Source: Chitinophagaceae bacterium (GTDB taxonomy: Bacteria > Bacteroidota > Bacteroidia > Chitinophagales > Chitinophagaceae). Taken from it: 64,000 bases of DNA. Within the stretch, counting starts at the first letter, position 1; each line of letters opens with the position of its first letter. Below the pieces are notes generated by a model that worked only from the letters and a program-made list of their open reading frames with translations, did no database searches and was not told the DNA's origin. The stretch is taken from the NCBI GenBank assembly GCA_016787065.1, contig JAEUVD010000040.1, positions 1 to 64,000 on the forward strand, in the 5' to 3' direction. This document shows, piece by piece, positions 52,412 to 61,815 of the stretch. A program made the position numbers and the translations under genes.

Positions 52412-53386
52412 CTATTGCTTCTGAATTTTTCCGGTTTGGAGAATTTCGTTTTTGTCATTTTTGATAACAAAATAATACATCCCATTCGTACAGGTTGATA
52501 AATCTAGTATATGTTGAGCATTTGAAAGTAAATGACTTTGTATAGCACTTCCTTTTGCATCCATCACCTGCAACGTATATTTTTTACCTAGTTCTTTCAT
52601 ACGAATGAAAACAGAACCTTGCGTTATACTCGGATAAACTTCAGCTACTTCTTGTAACTTCATTACAGGTAAAACACCTGCAGGTGAAGTGATTTCAATA
52701 TCGTCTACAATAATATAGGTTCCTGTATGAACATTAGTAAATCCAGAAACGGAATCAACGGTAGCATTTGAACTCGTGTTCACAATTACACGAAGGATAT
52801 TTGGCGTTAAAGTTCCGTTTACCACCGTAAAAGGCATATTAATTTGGGTGTAGCTGCTGATACTATTTCCAAAAATTGTATCTATAATGGCTACTAAACT
52901 ATCATCACCATCCGAGTTGTCGATGGCTAAAATAGAAACCTCGGTGGAGTCGCCACCCACAGGATTGTTTTTAACCCAAAACGAAGCACTCACAGGTATT
53001 CCAACATGGGTTACTCCTCCGGTAAATACAAAATTTAACGAAGCCTGATCTACCCCCATTTTACCGTTAGTTGCCATGCCGGGCGTTGGCCCTGCAGGTA
53101 AAAAACCGGTTACCGCATCTTGAACTTTCGATTCAACACGCATGGCATTGTCGGTTCCGTTTCTTCCAGGTGTTTCTTTGGCCACTTGCGCAACAAAAGT
53201 TCCTCCAGGATTAAGCAAAGCACCGAAACTAATGAGTAACGAATCGGAAGCATTCCAATTCGTTGGAACGGTTAGAGCCCGTCCTAGAACACTGAAATTA
53301 TGCCAAGATTCAAAATTTGCAATATTTTGTGCAAAAAGATTTCCTCCAAAAAAACTAAGGAAAATAAAGAATAGATTTTTTTTCAT
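52412..53386 (-). CDS. T9SS-exported protein of unknown function
   Basis: A 324-aa secreted protein with signal peptide (KKNLFFIFLSFFGGNLFAQ). It opens with NIANFESWHNFS, a jelly-roll-like core follows (SASFWVKNNPVGGDSTEVSI; GTYIIVDDIEI), and the end is a T9SS type A-like sorting domain (EVYPSITQGSVFIRM; STCTNGMYYFVIKN). No enzyme motif was seen. It follows the peroxiredoxin gene by 7 nt on the same strand. Confidence 0.85.
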   Translation of the reverse strand: MKKNLFFIFLSFFGGNLFAQNIANFESWHNFSVLGRALTVPTNWNASDSLLISFGALLNPGGTFVAQVAKETPGRNGTDNAMRVESKVQDAVTGFLPAGPTPGMATNGKMGVDQASLNFVFTGGVTHVGIPVSASFWVKNNPVGGDSTEVSILAIDNSDGDDSLVAIIDTIFGNSISSYTQINMPFTVVNGTLTPNILRVIVNTSSNATVDSVSGFTNVHTGTYIIVDDIEITSPAGVLPVMKLQEVAEVYPSITQGSVFIRMKELGKKYTLQVMDAKGSAIQSHLLSNAQHILDLSTCTNGMYYFVIKNDKNEILQTGKIQKQ

Positions 53387-53393
53387 AGTACTA

Positions 53394-53864
53394 TTAATTA
53401 AGGCTTTTTAAACATTCTTGAATGGCTTCAAAGTTCGGTAAATCGCCAGCTACTTCTAATACTTCAGCATAGCGTATAATGCCTTCTTTATCCAAAACAA
53501 AAGCCGATCGTTTTGAAACACCATGCATATCAAAAGCAAAAGTATCATACAAGCAACCATAGGCAGGCGACACTTCCTTATTAAAATCGGAGAGTAATTG
53601 AAAGTTCAAGTTGTTCTCTTTTTTAAATTGTCCTAATGTGAAAAGAGAATCCACAGAAATGCCAATTACTTCAGCGTTCATACTGTTGTATGCGGCCAAC
53701 GAATCGCGCATACTGCACATCTCATTGGTACATACTCCTGTAAAGGCTAATGGAAAAAATAATAACAACACATTTTTACCTCTGTAATCAGATAGAGAAA
53801 TTTTATTTTTCTCGGTGTTGTGTAACGTAAAATCAGGCGCAATTTGCCCAACGGTAATACTCAT
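53394..53864 (-). CDS. Peroxiredoxin (AhpE/BCP-like)
   Basis: A 156-aa thioredoxin-fold peroxidase. The peroxidatic Cys is Cys45 in PLAFTGVCTNEMC; Cys50 may resolve. Other family features: GQIAPDFTLHN, GISVDSLFTLGQF and LDKEGIIRY. It reduces peroxides with thiol donors. The T9SS gene follows by 7 nt. Confidence 0.92.
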   Translation of the reverse strand: MSITVGQIAPDFTLHNTEKNKISLSDYRGKNVLLLFFPLAFTGVCTNEMCSMRDSLAAYNSMNAEVIGISVDSLFTLGQFKKENNLNFQLLSDFNKEVSPAYGCLYDTFAFDMHGVSKRSAFVLDKEGIIRYAEVLEVAGDLPNFEAIQECLKSLN

Positions 53865-54047
53865 AGCGAATTAAGAATTTTACCAAAGTAAGTCTGTCCT
53901 CCTCTTTTTTCCAAATTTTCATTAGAATAGTCCGATTGTGTCGGAATAATAGATGAATGTTTTTTTATTATGCCCAACATATACACAGGCCAAAAAAGTA
54001 ACTTAGTTGCAAGCTCTTTTTTTGATACTATTGTAAAAAATACAGCG

Positions 54048-55025
54048 TTGACCGAACATATCATTAATCTTGAAACCGTTAATCCGATTGAATTTTTTGG
54101 GGTTAACAATAATAAATTCGACATCTTAAAAAAGAAGTTTCCACTTTTGAAAATACTTTCAAGAGGAAGCTTAATAAAAATTTCCGGACGGCCGGAAGAC
54201 GTAGAAGCTGCGCGAGATAAAATTCAATTGATCATTCAATACCTCGAAAAAAATGGCCATCTTAGTGAAAACTATTTTTCGCAAATTTTGGGCGATGATG
54301 ATGGTACCATCGATGAAAAGATTGTAGAAGATACCGGTAGTGATATTATTGTATTCGGACAGAACGGGCGTATCATTAAAGCCAAAACACGTAATCAAAA
54401 ATTACTGGTTTCTACTACGGAAAAAAACGACATTATTTTTGCTGTTGGGCCTGCAGGTACAGGTAAAACCTATACCGCTGTGGCACTTGCGGTTCGTGCA
54501 TTGAAAAACAAATCGGTGAAAAAAATAATTCTTACTCGTCCGGCCGTTGAAGCAGGAGAAAATCTTGGGTTTTTGCCGGGGGATTTGAAAGAAAAAATTG
54601 ATCCATACTTACGCCCTTTATACGATGCGTTGGATGACATGTTGCCTGCCGACAAACTGAATTATTACATGACCAATCGGGTAATAGAAATTGCACCGCT
54701 AGCTTATATGCGCGGACGTACCCTCGACCATGCCTTTATTATTTTAGATGAAGCGCAGAATACTACCGAGCTACAGATTAAGATGTTTCTTACACGTATC
54801 GGGCCAAGCGCTAAAGCCATAATTACTGGCGATATGAGTCAGATAGATTTGCCCAAGAATCAACAAAGCGGATTATCGAAAGCAATTCGTATCCTTAAAA
54901 ATATCAATGGCATCGCCCATATCGAATTAGACGGTGAAGATGTAGTAAGACATCGTTTGGTGAAAGAAATCATCAAAGCCTATGATAGAGCCAATCAACA
55001 AGATCAGGAAGCGAAGAAAGATTAA
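54048..55025 (+). CDS. phoH: PhoH-family ATPase
   Basis: About 325 aa from TTG 54048. A longer frame opens at 53970, but the family N-terminus (TEHIINLETVNPIEFFGVNN) begins right after this TTG, and a -7-like box TACTATTG lies at 54026-54033. An N-terminal KH-like part (SLIKISGRPEDVEAARDK) is followed by the ATPase core: FAVGPAGTGKTYTAVALAVR (Walker A), RPAVEAGENLGFLPG, FIILDEAQNTT (Walker B) and ITGDMSQIDLP. It is thought to act on RNA. Start uncertain, identity secure. Confidence 0.93.
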   Translation: MTEHIINLETVNPIEFFGVNNNKFDILKKKFPLLKILSRGSLIKISGRPEDVEAARDKIQLIIQYLEKNGHLSENYFSQILGDDDGTIDEKIVEDTGSDIIVFGQNGRIIKAKTRNQKLLVSTTEKNDIIFAVGPAGTGKTYTAVALAVRALKNKSVKKIILTRPAVEAGENLGFLPGDLKEKIDPYLRPLYDALDDMLPADKLNYYMTNRVIEIAPLAYMRGRTLDHAFIILDEAQNTTELQIKMFLTRIGPSAKAIITGDMSQIDLPKNQQSGLSKAIRILKNINGIAHIELDGEDVVRHRLVKEIIKAYDRANQQDQEAKKD

Positions 55026-55039
55026 TGCTCCAAACCTCG

Positions 55040-55047
55040 TAGTTTTG
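55040..55047 (+). promoter_or_regulatory. -7-type box 4 nt before the DUF4878 lipoprotein gene
   Basis: TAGTTTTG is a perfect TAnnTTTG, followed by CGCC and the ATG at 55052. Confidence 0.5.
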
Positions 55048-55051
55048 CGCC

Positions 55052-55537
55052 ATGAAAAACATGCACTCAGCCAAACTGGTTATTGTTTTAAGTTTTATTC
55101 TTCTGTCTTGCGGAAGCAACCAAAGCGACCCAACCGAAGTTGCTTTGAACTATCTGAATGCCAGAAATAAAATGGATTACAAAACCGCTAAAAATTTTGC
55201 TGATCCAATTACCGACTCAACGCTAGATCAACTTGCTAATTTTTCGCGTATGGTTGATAGTGGTGTGAATGCACTGATTGCTACGGCAACCGTTGAAGTT
55301 ACCGATCCCGCCCAAATAGCCGGTGATACTGCAACCGTACAGGTAGTTAACAATATTGGAGGTAAGAAAAATCCGGAAACAGTGCTGCTTATAAAATCAT
55401 CTGATAAGAAATGGTATGTACACGACAATCCGTATGAATACGCACCTGAAATAGTTACTGCGGTGGAAGAAGAAGATAGTAGTGCTGTTGAATCTACTGT
55501 TGAACTTGGAAAAGAAGATAGCATCCAACATAAATAA
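55052..55537 (+). CDS. DUF4878-type lipoprotein
   Basis: A 161-aa lipoprotein (lipobox ILLSC, Cys20). The DUF4878/NTF2-like part contains PTEVALNYLNARNKMDYKTA and KKNPETVLLIKSSDKKWYVHD; the last 30 residues are acidic and polar. Likely periplasmic-side anchored. It sits 5 nt before murI. Confidence 0.8.
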   Translation: MKNMHSAKLVIVLSFILLSCGSNQSDPTEVALNYLNARNKMDYKTAKNFADPITDSTLDQLANFSRMVDSGVNALIATATVEVTDPAQIAGDTATVQVVNNIGGKKNPETVLLIKSSDKKWYVHDNPYEYAPEIVTAVEEEDSSAVESTVELGKEDSIQHK

Positions 55538-55542
55538 ATTGT

Positions 55543-56352
55543 TTGAGGAAAGATCAACCCATAGGTATTTTTGATTCGGGCGTAGGCGGTCTCACGGTGG
55601 CCAAAGCCATCAGTGATTTGTTACCCCATGAACAACTACTTTACGTAGGGGATACGCAACACATGCCTTATGGCGATAAAAGTGCAGAACATGTACAAGG
55701 TTATACCAAGCAAATCGTAGAGTTTTTTCTTCAACAAAATGTAAAGCTGATTATAATTGCTTGCAATACTGCATCAGCTCTGGCCGCATCTTATGTGCGT
55801 TCGTTATTTTGGAAGGATGTTGAAATTATCGGTGTTATTCGACCTGTAGTGAAAACCATTTTAGAACGACACTACAAAAAGGTTGGTGTAATTGGAACAA
55901 AAGCTACTATTGAAAGTAATATCTATCAGCGCATTTTAGATGAAACTCCGCATACCCTAGAGCTCATTCAATTAGCAACGCCCTTATTGGCTCCGATGAT
56001 TGAAAATGGCAATATCGACGATGAAATTGCGCATGCCATTCTTCACCAATATTTATCCGGGCCATTGTTTGCATCATGCGAAGCATTGGTGTTAGCCTGT
56101 ACGCACTATCCTATCATTAAAGATAAAATTGCATCTGTTTTTGCTCACCCAATTCAACTTGTTGATAACGCAACGCCAATGGCGGAAACAGTAGTACAGT
56201 ATTTAACGGAGAAAGATTTATTGGCTGAAACAAGACGAGCAGCGAACGAATTTTATGTTACGGCTTATACAGAAAATTTTGAGCGAATTGCGCGCTTGTT
56301 TTATCGAAAAGATATTGTGGTTAATGAATTAAAACTTCAAGAAATAATTTAA
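55543..56352 (+). CDS. murI: Glutamate racemase
   Basis: Makes D-glutamate for peptidoglycan. The 269-aa enzyme has both catalytic cysteines in IIACNTASA and LACTHYP; FDSGVGGLTVAK and VGDTQHMPYGDK are family typical. TTG at 55543 is the start, 5 nt after the lipoprotein stop; no ATG is near and the family N-terminus begins here. Confidence 0.95.
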   Translation: MRKDQPIGIFDSGVGGLTVAKAISDLLPHEQLLYVGDTQHMPYGDKSAEHVQGYTKQIVEFFLQQNVKLIIIACNTASALAASYVRSLFWKDVEIIGVIRPVVKTILERHYKKVGVIGTKATIESNIYQRILDETPHTLELIQLATPLLAPMIENGNIDDEIAHAILHQYLSGPLFASCEALVLACTHYPIIKDKIASVFAHPIQLVDNATPMAETVVQYLTEKDLLAETRRAANEFYVTAYTENFERIARLFYRKDIVVNELKLQEII

Positions 56353-56359
56353 TGCATCT

Positions 56360-57280
56360 ATGAGTTTATTTATTAACAAAGCCCGCGGTGAAGGCAGGAA
56401 TGATTTACTGTATTACGTTTTAGGTGTACTTGTTTCTTTCGTTGGCGGACAAATTATAGGCGCAATACCGTTATTACTTCTTATGTTTTCGAAAGGAGTT
56501 TACGACCAATCGGTACTCACAAATCCCTCCTTATTGGGCGTAAGTAATAATACCTTTTTTATTCTAATGATGTTGCCTTTTGTAATGAACTTTCTTTTGT
56601 TATGGCTATTTATTCGCTTTGTTCATAAAAAACGCTTTATTGTTTCCTTAACTGCCTTTGAAAAATTTGATTGGAAAAAGGTATTTTTTGCTTTCGGTTT
56701 ATGGATGCTCCTCTCCATCGTTTTGGAAGTTGTTAGTTATTTTATGAAGCCGGAAAATTATGTTTTTAATTATTCAGGTTCGTCGTTTTGGATTTTAGTA
56801 CTCCTTAGCTTAACCATACTTCCAATTCAAACTAGTTTCGAAGAATTACTTTTTAGATCCTACCTCATGCAAGGAATAGGACTAATAAAACCTTATCGTA
56901 TTATTCCTTTTTTAATTACAAGCATTGGTTTCGGACTTATGCATATCGCCAATCCGGAGGTAGGTGAATATGGTTATCTTACCTTGATTTCGTATATCGG
57001 TATCGGACTCTTATTAGGCTTACTTACTATCTTAAGTGATAGCATGGAATTTGCCTTAGGCTTGCATGCTGCCAATAATATATATAGTGCTACTTTGGTT
57101 GGTTTTAAAGGTTCAGCCCTCACTACGGATACATTATTTTATACAAAGGAAGTGTCTATGGATCTGACGTCAAACTTGATTTTTATACTCGTCATGGTTG
57201 TATTCTACTGGATCGTTCATAAGAAATATAAGCTTCTTCCACTCTCATCGCTATGGCAACCGTTTCAGATAAAAGCCTAA
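56360..57280 (+). CDS. CPBP-family intramembrane metalloprotease
   Basis: A 306-aa membrane protein with about eight helices and the CPBP/CAAX-protease motifs: FEELLFRSYLMQ (EExxxR) and FGLMHIANPE (FxxxH), plus the third motif LGLHAANNIYS. It cleaves within membranes or processes peptides; the substrate is unknown. It starts 7 nt after murI. Confidence 0.92.
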   Translation: MSLFINKARGEGRNDLLYYVLGVLVSFVGGQIIGAIPLLLLMFSKGVYDQSVLTNPSLLGVSNNTFFILMMLPFVMNFLLLWLFIRFVHKKRFIVSLTAFEKFDWKKVFFAFGLWMLLSIVLEVVSYFMKPENYVFNYSGSSFWILVLLSLTILPIQTSFEELLFRSYLMQGIGLIKPYRIIPFLITSIGFGLMHIANPEVGEYGYLTLISYIGIGLLLGLLTILSDSMEFALGLHAANNIYSATLVGFKGSALTTDTLFYTKEVSMDLTSNLIFILVMVVFYWIVHKKYKLLPLSSLWQPFQIKA

Positions 57281-57386
57281 TTGTTGCATAGGGATTTATA
57301 GTCCAGACGAAGTGCAATACAAGCATCAAGACAGTTGTACAGAGAGTTGCTCAACAGATTAATCCGTAACACCCGTCTTTTCACCC

Positions 57387-57394
57387 TATATTTG
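57387..57394 (+). promoter_or_regulatory. -7-type box upstream of pdxA
   Basis: TATATTTG, a perfect TAnnTTTG, 17 nt before the pdxA ATG. Confidence 0.55.
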
Positions 57395-57411
57395 AAGCCA
57401 ATTTTGTATGC

Positions 57412-58500
57412 ATGAGTCATCTTGTTTCTAAACCAAAAATTGGAATCACCACCGGAGATATCAATGGTATTGGTATCGAATTAATTATTAAAACATTATC
57501 TGAACATAAAATATTGGAGTTTTTTACGCCAATCATATTCGCTTCCAATAAGGTAATTCATTTCTACAAAAATGTAATGAATGAAAGTCACTTTCAACAT
57601 TTCGGTACCAAAGACTTAAAGAACCTAAATGCGAAAGGAATAAACGTTTTTAATTGTTGGGAAGAAGATGTGAATGTACAACCTGGTGTAGTAAATGAGA
57701 TCGGAGGTAAATATGGTATTCGTTCGCTGATGGTAGCTACCCAATGCTTGAAAGATGGTCAAATAGATGGCTTGGTAACTAACCCGATTGATAAAAGCAA
57801 TGCTCAAAGTAATGAGTTTAAGCATAGTGGCCATACGCCTTTTTTGAAAGAGAAATTCGGTGCGAAGGATGTAGCTATGATGCTTTGTAGCGGCGATTTC
57901 AGGGTTTCTTTGTTAACCGAGCATGTACCACTTCAAGATGTTTCTAAACATATAACCAAAGAAGCCATTATCTCAAAAGTGCGCATTATTCATGATTCGC
58001 TTACGAAAGACTTTGGTATCGATCGTCCGAAGATAGCTGTGTTATCGCTTAATCCGCATGCCAGCGATAAAGGATTGATCGGAAAAGAAGAGCAGGAAGT
58101 GATTTTACCGGCTATCGAAAAATTAAGTCAAGATGGTATTCTCGCCTTCGGCCCTTATAGTAGCGATGCTTTTTTTGCACGCCAACAAGATCAACATTTT
58201 GATTGTACGTTAGCCATGTATCACGATCAGGGCTTAATACCGTTTAAAAGTTTTGATCGCGGCATGGGTGTAAACTATACCGCCGGATTACCTGTGGTTC
58301 GAACCTCACCTGATCATGGAACGGCCTTCGATATAGCCGGAAAGAATTGTGCTGATAACGGTTCGTTTATACAGGCTATTTATACGTGCATTGATATTAT
58401 CCATCAACGAGCAGGTTATACCGATGCTACTAAAAATAAATTGCATCGCGGAACCGGTAAACTTAAATTGAAGAAAACGAAGGAAGATATAGAAGAATAG
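57412..58500 (+). CDS. pdxA: 4-hydroxythreonine-4-phosphate dehydrogenase PdxA
   Basis: Vitamin B6 biosynthesis enzyme, 362 aa, slightly longer than the E. coli form. Features: IGITTGDINGIGIELIIK, VTNPIDKSNAQ, the metal His in HSGHTPFLKE, LSLNPHASDKGLIGKEE, MYHDQGLIPFK and VRTSPDHGTAFDIAG. No other pdx gene is nearby. Confidence 0.95.
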   Translation: MSHLVSKPKIGITTGDINGIGIELIIKTLSEHKILEFFTPIIFASNKVIHFYKNVMNESHFQHFGTKDLKNLNAKGINVFNCWEEDVNVQPGVVNEIGGKYGIRSLMVATQCLKDGQIDGLVTNPIDKSNAQSNEFKHSGHTPFLKEKFGAKDVAMMLCSGDFRVSLLTEHVPLQDVSKHITKEAIISKVRIIHDSLTKDFGIDRPKIAVLSLNPHASDKGLIGKEEQEVILPAIEKLSQDGILAFGPYSSDAFFARQQDQHFDCTLAMYHDQGLIPFKSFDRGMGVNYTAGLPVVRTSPDHGTAFDIAGKNCADNGSFIQAIYTCIDIIHQRAGYTDATKNKLHRGTGKLKLKKTKEDIEE

Positions 58501-58512
58501 TTACAAGCGGAT

Positions 58513-59043
58513 TTACAATCGAGGGAGCAAGCTATCTTTTTCCGACAGAATAACTTCATCAGCGTCGAGTTTCCAATCAATATTCAATTTTTCATCGGCG
58601 TAAAAAATACCGCCTTCCGATTGTTTGTTATAGAAATTATCACACTTATAAAAGAAGATTGTGTTGTCCTCCAAAACAGAATACCCATGTGCAAATCCTC
58701 GTGGTATATATAATTGCATTTGATTCGAAGCACTCAATTCAACCGCTACATGTTGGCCATAGGTTGCTGAATCTTCGCGTAAATCAACGGCCACATCTAA
58801 TACCGAACCTTGCAAAACGCGTACTAATTTAGCCTGAGCATGTTCGCCGGTTTGGAAATGTAAACCTCTTAAAATTCCTCGATCCGATTTAGCCTGATTG
58901 TCTTGCACAAAAGTTACTTTCAATCCGCTTAATGCTTCAAAAAGCTGTTGATTAAAACTTTCAAAAAAATAACCCCGGTGGTCTTCAAATATTCTTGGTT
59001 GAAGTATAAAGCAGTCTTTAAGTTTTGTGGGCGTTAGTTCCAT
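58513..59043 (-). CDS. rfbC: dTDP-4-dehydrorhamnose 3,5-epimerase
   Basis: A 176-aa cupin epimerase of dTDP-rhamnose synthesis. The catalytic His is in RGLHFQ, with QDNQAKSDRGILRG before it and IPRGFAHGYSVLEDN (Tyr) later. The other rfb genes are not in the window. It follows the HAD gene after 1 nt on the same strand. Confidence 0.95.
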   Translation of the reverse strand: MELTPTKLKDCFILQPRIFEDHRGYFFESFNQQLFEALSGLKVTFVQDNQAKSDRGILRGLHFQTGEHAQAKLVRVLQGSVLDVAVDLREDSATYGQHVAVELSASNQMQLYIPRGFAHGYSVLEDNTIFFYKCDNFYNKQSEGGIFYADEKLNIDWKLDADEVILSEKDSLLPRL

Positions 59044-59044
59044 G

Positions 59045-59743
59045 TTATGATAGTATTGTAATTAATTCCGACAACGATTGAATCTCAAACGTAGCTTCAT
59101 CATTATGAGGTAAGCTGTTCGGGTTAAAGAAAACTGAATCCATACCAACATGATTGGCTCCTAAAATGTCAACATCCAAAGCATCGCCAATCATTAAACT
59201 ATTTGCAGCTTTGGCACCGGTAGCTTGAAAAGCAAATTCAAAAATTTCTTTATTAGGTTTCATCGACATAGCCTGTTCGGAGGTTATTAGATGATCGAAG
59301 AATCCATCCATACCCGAATTTTTTAATTTCATTTTTTGTGTTTCCTCAAAACCATTTGTAATCAAGTGCATTTCATAACCTTGCTCTTTACAAAAAGTAA
59401 GTACCTCTAAGGCATGAGGAAATACATTGGTTTTGGTTGGTAGTATTTCCAAATAGCGCTCACTCATGGTAACTGCCAATGGTTCATCCGCTATTTTATA
59501 ATGAACTAATGTTTGAAACATACGTTTCCATCGTAAATCTTGTCGACTTAAAAAGCCCTTCCGGAATCGGTCCCAAAGGCGATCATTGATCTCATGATAA
59601 ACCTGATTAAAGTCGTTAAAATCATCAATGCCTCGTTCTTTTAACCCGATTTCTCGGTATAAATCCTGAAGTGTTTCAACCGAGTTTAATTCAAAATCCC
59701 AAAGGGTATGGTCTAAATCAAAAAAGAGAAAGGGGTAACGCAA
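59045..59743 (-). CDS. YjjG-type HAD nucleotidase
   Basis: A HAD hydrolase. The longest frame begins at ATG 59779, but a perfect -7 box (minus strand 59768-59761) lies inside it, so the start is placed at TTG 59743, giving 232 aa that begin at the domain (RYPFLFFDLDHTLWDF, with the nucleophile Asp). Motif II is in LITNGFEE and motif IV is in MIGDALDVDILGA. YjjG proteins dephosphorylate non-canonical pyrimidine nucleotides. It precedes rfbC by 1 nt. Confidence 0.85.
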   Translation of the reverse strand: MRYPFLFFDLDHTLWDFELNSVETLQDLYREIGLKERGIDDFNDFNQVYHEINDRLWDRFRKGFLSRQDLRWKRMFQTLVHYKIADEPLAVTMSERYLEILPTKTNVFPHALEVLTFCKEQGYEMHLITNGFEETQKMKLKNSGMDGFFDHLITSEQAMSMKPNKEIFEFAFQATGAKAANSLMIGDALDVDILGANHVGMDSVFFNPNSLPHNDEATFEIQSLSELITILS

Positions 59744-59760
59744 GCTGTATAATTTGATCG

Positions 59761-59768
59761 CAAAAGTA
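59761..59768 (-). promoter_or_regulatory. -7-type box for the HAD nucleotidase-rfbC pair
   Basis: The minus strand reads TACTTTTG, a perfect TAnnTTTG, followed by CG; it lies 17 nt before the TTG at 59743 and inside the longer frame. Confidence 0.5.
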
Positions 59769-60039
59769 AGGTAGAGCATGGCAAATACGTTTAAATTATT
59801 TTATCGATGGGGTGGTTCTGGAATCAGAAAAAGCACTTGGTTCTCCTAGTGTATTTATTCCTTGGCAGAAAAATACCTCTCGTTTATTGAACAGGCCTGG
59901 TCATGAGATTCCATGTTAGTCGAGTTTTTCGTATTGGGATTCGTATTACCTAAAGATTGAATTATTGCGTAAACTGTTAATCTTATCAAATTCACAAATC
60001 GTACACATGAATCATCGTCTTTACCGATATCAAATCCAC
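59769..60039. other. Intergenic region between the HAD gene and the FMN reductase gene
   Basis: A gap of about 270 nt between divergent transcription units. No gene, hairpin with T tract or repeat of note was seen; only short frames without family features. Confidence 0.4.
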
Positions 60040-60047
60040 TATATTCG
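60040..60047 (+). promoter_or_regulatory. -7-like box 5 nt before the FMN reductase gene
   Basis: TATATTCG (one mismatch to TAnnTTTG) is followed by CGCCC and the ATG at 60053. Confidence 0.4.
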
Positions 60048-60052
60048 CGCCC

Positions 60053-60550
60053 ATGTTTACTATCATTGCAGCCACTAATCGTTTAGGAAGCAATACGTTA
60101 AAAGTGGCTAAAGAATATCAACGACTTTTTAAAGAAAATCAGGTGGACGCCCAATTGTTCTCCCTCGAAGAAATGGTGAGTTTGCATCGCGATGATTCTT
60201 TTATTCAATTGGAGAATAAATACCTTCTTCCAACGGAAAAATATATCTTCATTATGCCTGAATACAATGGAAGCTTTCCTGGTATCTTTAAATTAATGAT
60301 GGATAACAGTGATATCACGAAAACGTTTTATTTCAAAAAAGTGATGTTAGTTGGTGTTGCGAATGGAAGAGCCGGTAATTTGCGCGGTATAGACATCATG
60401 ACTAACATGTGCCATTATATGAAAATGAATGTGTTCTATAATAAGTTGCCCATATCCAATGTGAGTAACGAACTAAAAGAAGATCGTTTTCATACAGAAC
60501 AAACGATTAAAACAATTACAGCTCAAATTCAAGGATTTATCAATTACTAA
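60053..60550 (+). CDS. NADPH-dependent FMN reductase-type flavoprotein
   Basis: A 165-aa flavodoxin-like reductase. Phosphate loop: IIAATNRLGSNTLKVA; flavin stretch: IMPEYNGSFPGIFKLMMDN; VGVANGRAGNLRG after it. It reduces FMN or quinones with NAD(P)H. It ends 3 nt before the phosphoesterase gene. Confidence 0.88.
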   Translation: MFTIIAATNRLGSNTLKVAKEYQRLFKENQVDAQLFSLEEMVSLHRDDSFIQLENKYLLPTEKYIFIMPEYNGSFPGIFKLMMDNSDITKTFYFKKVMLVGVANGRAGNLRGIDIMTNMCHYMKMNVFYNKLPISNVSNELKEDRFHTEQTIKTITAQIQGFINY

Positions 60551-60553
60551 ACT

Positions 60554-61810
60554 ATGCGCAGAGGAGGAGGAATCGGAATTTTTATTGTTCTTATTGTATT
60601 AGCCCTTGCTGAATATTACACCTTTTCGGCATTACGGTTTTCAATGCGTGGGTTACGACCCGGATTGAAAACAGGGCTTACTATTGCATATATCGTTTTT
60701 ACTTTACTATGGATCGGAAGTTTCTTATTGTTTCCAGCTATGCGAAATGGTGAAATGAATAAAACCCTACGAAACATACTCATTTCCTTTACAATGGGAA
60801 TTCTTATAACGAAGGTGCTTATCGCGGCCGTTCTGTTGATTGATGATGTACGAAGAGTGTTTTTTCTGATGGGAAGCTGGTTCTATGATCGAAATAACCT
60901 ACCTCAAACGGTGCAACAAGGTATGAGTCGTTCTGAATTTCTCAACAACCTCGCTTTAATTTTTGGAGGCTCTGTGTTTGCTGCTCTAATTTATGGAATG
61001 ACCAACCGCTATAACTATAACCTGAAGAAGGTTAAACTAGCTTTTTCTAGTTTGCCGGATGCTTTTCATGGGTACAAAGTGGTTCAAATTTCGGATATAC
61101 ATTCCGGTAGTTTAAATAATCCGGAAGCCATTCTTAAAGGTATTCAAACGATCAATGATTTGAAACCGGATATCATCTTTTTTACCGGCGACCTTGTAAA
61201 TAACCGTTCCGATGAAATGCAGCCCTTCATGCAAGTGTTCAATAAACTACAAGCAAAACATGGCGTATTTTCAATTCTAGGAAACCATGATTACGGTGAT
61301 TATGTTTCATGGAATTCGCCTCAAGAGAAAGAAAAAAACTTGCTTACATTAAAACAAATTCATGCCGATTTAGGATGGCGTTTATTGCTTGATGAACATG
61401 TAGTGCTTGAACAGAACGGGCATAAAATTGGAGTTTTAGGAGTACAGAATACAAGCTTCAGAAACAACTTTCATTCCTATGGCGATTTGAAGAAAGCATA
61501 TGAAGGTAGCGAAGCCTTGCCCTTCAAAATTTTATTAAGTCATGATCCCTCACATTGGGATGGTGAAGTGAATTCAAAGTATAAAGATATTCATCTTACG
61601 TTAAGCGGACATACCCATGGCATGCAATTTGGGATCGATATACCTTGGTTGAAATGGAGCCCGGTACAATATATGTACAAACAATGGGCAGGTTTATATT
61701 CAAAAGATGATCAGCATATTTATGTGAATCGAGGTTTTGGATTTTTAGGCTATCCGGGACGCGTTGGTATTCTACCGGAAATTACCTTCTTTGAATTGCA
61801 CAAAAGTTAG
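60554..61810 (+). CDS. Membrane-bound metallophosphoesterase
   Basis: A 418-aa protein: four N-terminal membrane helices (to about residue 155) and a calcineurin-like domain with all metal motifs: VVQISDIHSGS, FFTGDLVNNRSD, ILGNHDYGD, LSHDP and LSGHTHGMQFG. The active site would face the periplasm or cytoplasm depending on topology; UDP-2,3-diacylglucosamine hydrolase-type substrates are possible, but this is open. Confidence 0.9.
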   Translation: MRRGGGIGIFIVLIVLALAEYYTFSALRFSMRGLRPGLKTGLTIAYIVFTLLWIGSFLLFPAMRNGEMNKTLRNILISFTMGILITKVLIAAVLLIDDVRRVFFLMGSWFYDRNNLPQTVQQGMSRSEFLNNLALIFGGSVFAALIYGMTNRYNYNLKKVKLAFSSLPDAFHGYKVVQISDIHSGSLNNPEAILKGIQTINDLKPDIIFFTGDLVNNRSDEMQPFMQVFNKLQAKHGVFSILGNHDYGDYVSWNSPQEKEKNLLTLKQIHADLGWRLLLDEHVVLEQNGHKIGVLGVQNTSFRNNFHSYGDLKKAYEGSEALPFKILLSHDPSHWDGEVNSKYKDIHLTLSGHTHGMQFGIDIPWLKWSPVQYMYKQWAGLYSKDDQHIYVNRGFGFLGYPGRVGILPEITFFELHKS

Positions 61811-61815
61811 TATCC

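Noticed and set aside
53861..54124. An 87-codon minus-strand frame overlapping the start of phoH and reaching the peroxiredoxin start
   Set aside because: It covers the divergent promoter region and the conserved phoH N-terminus; no recognisable domain.
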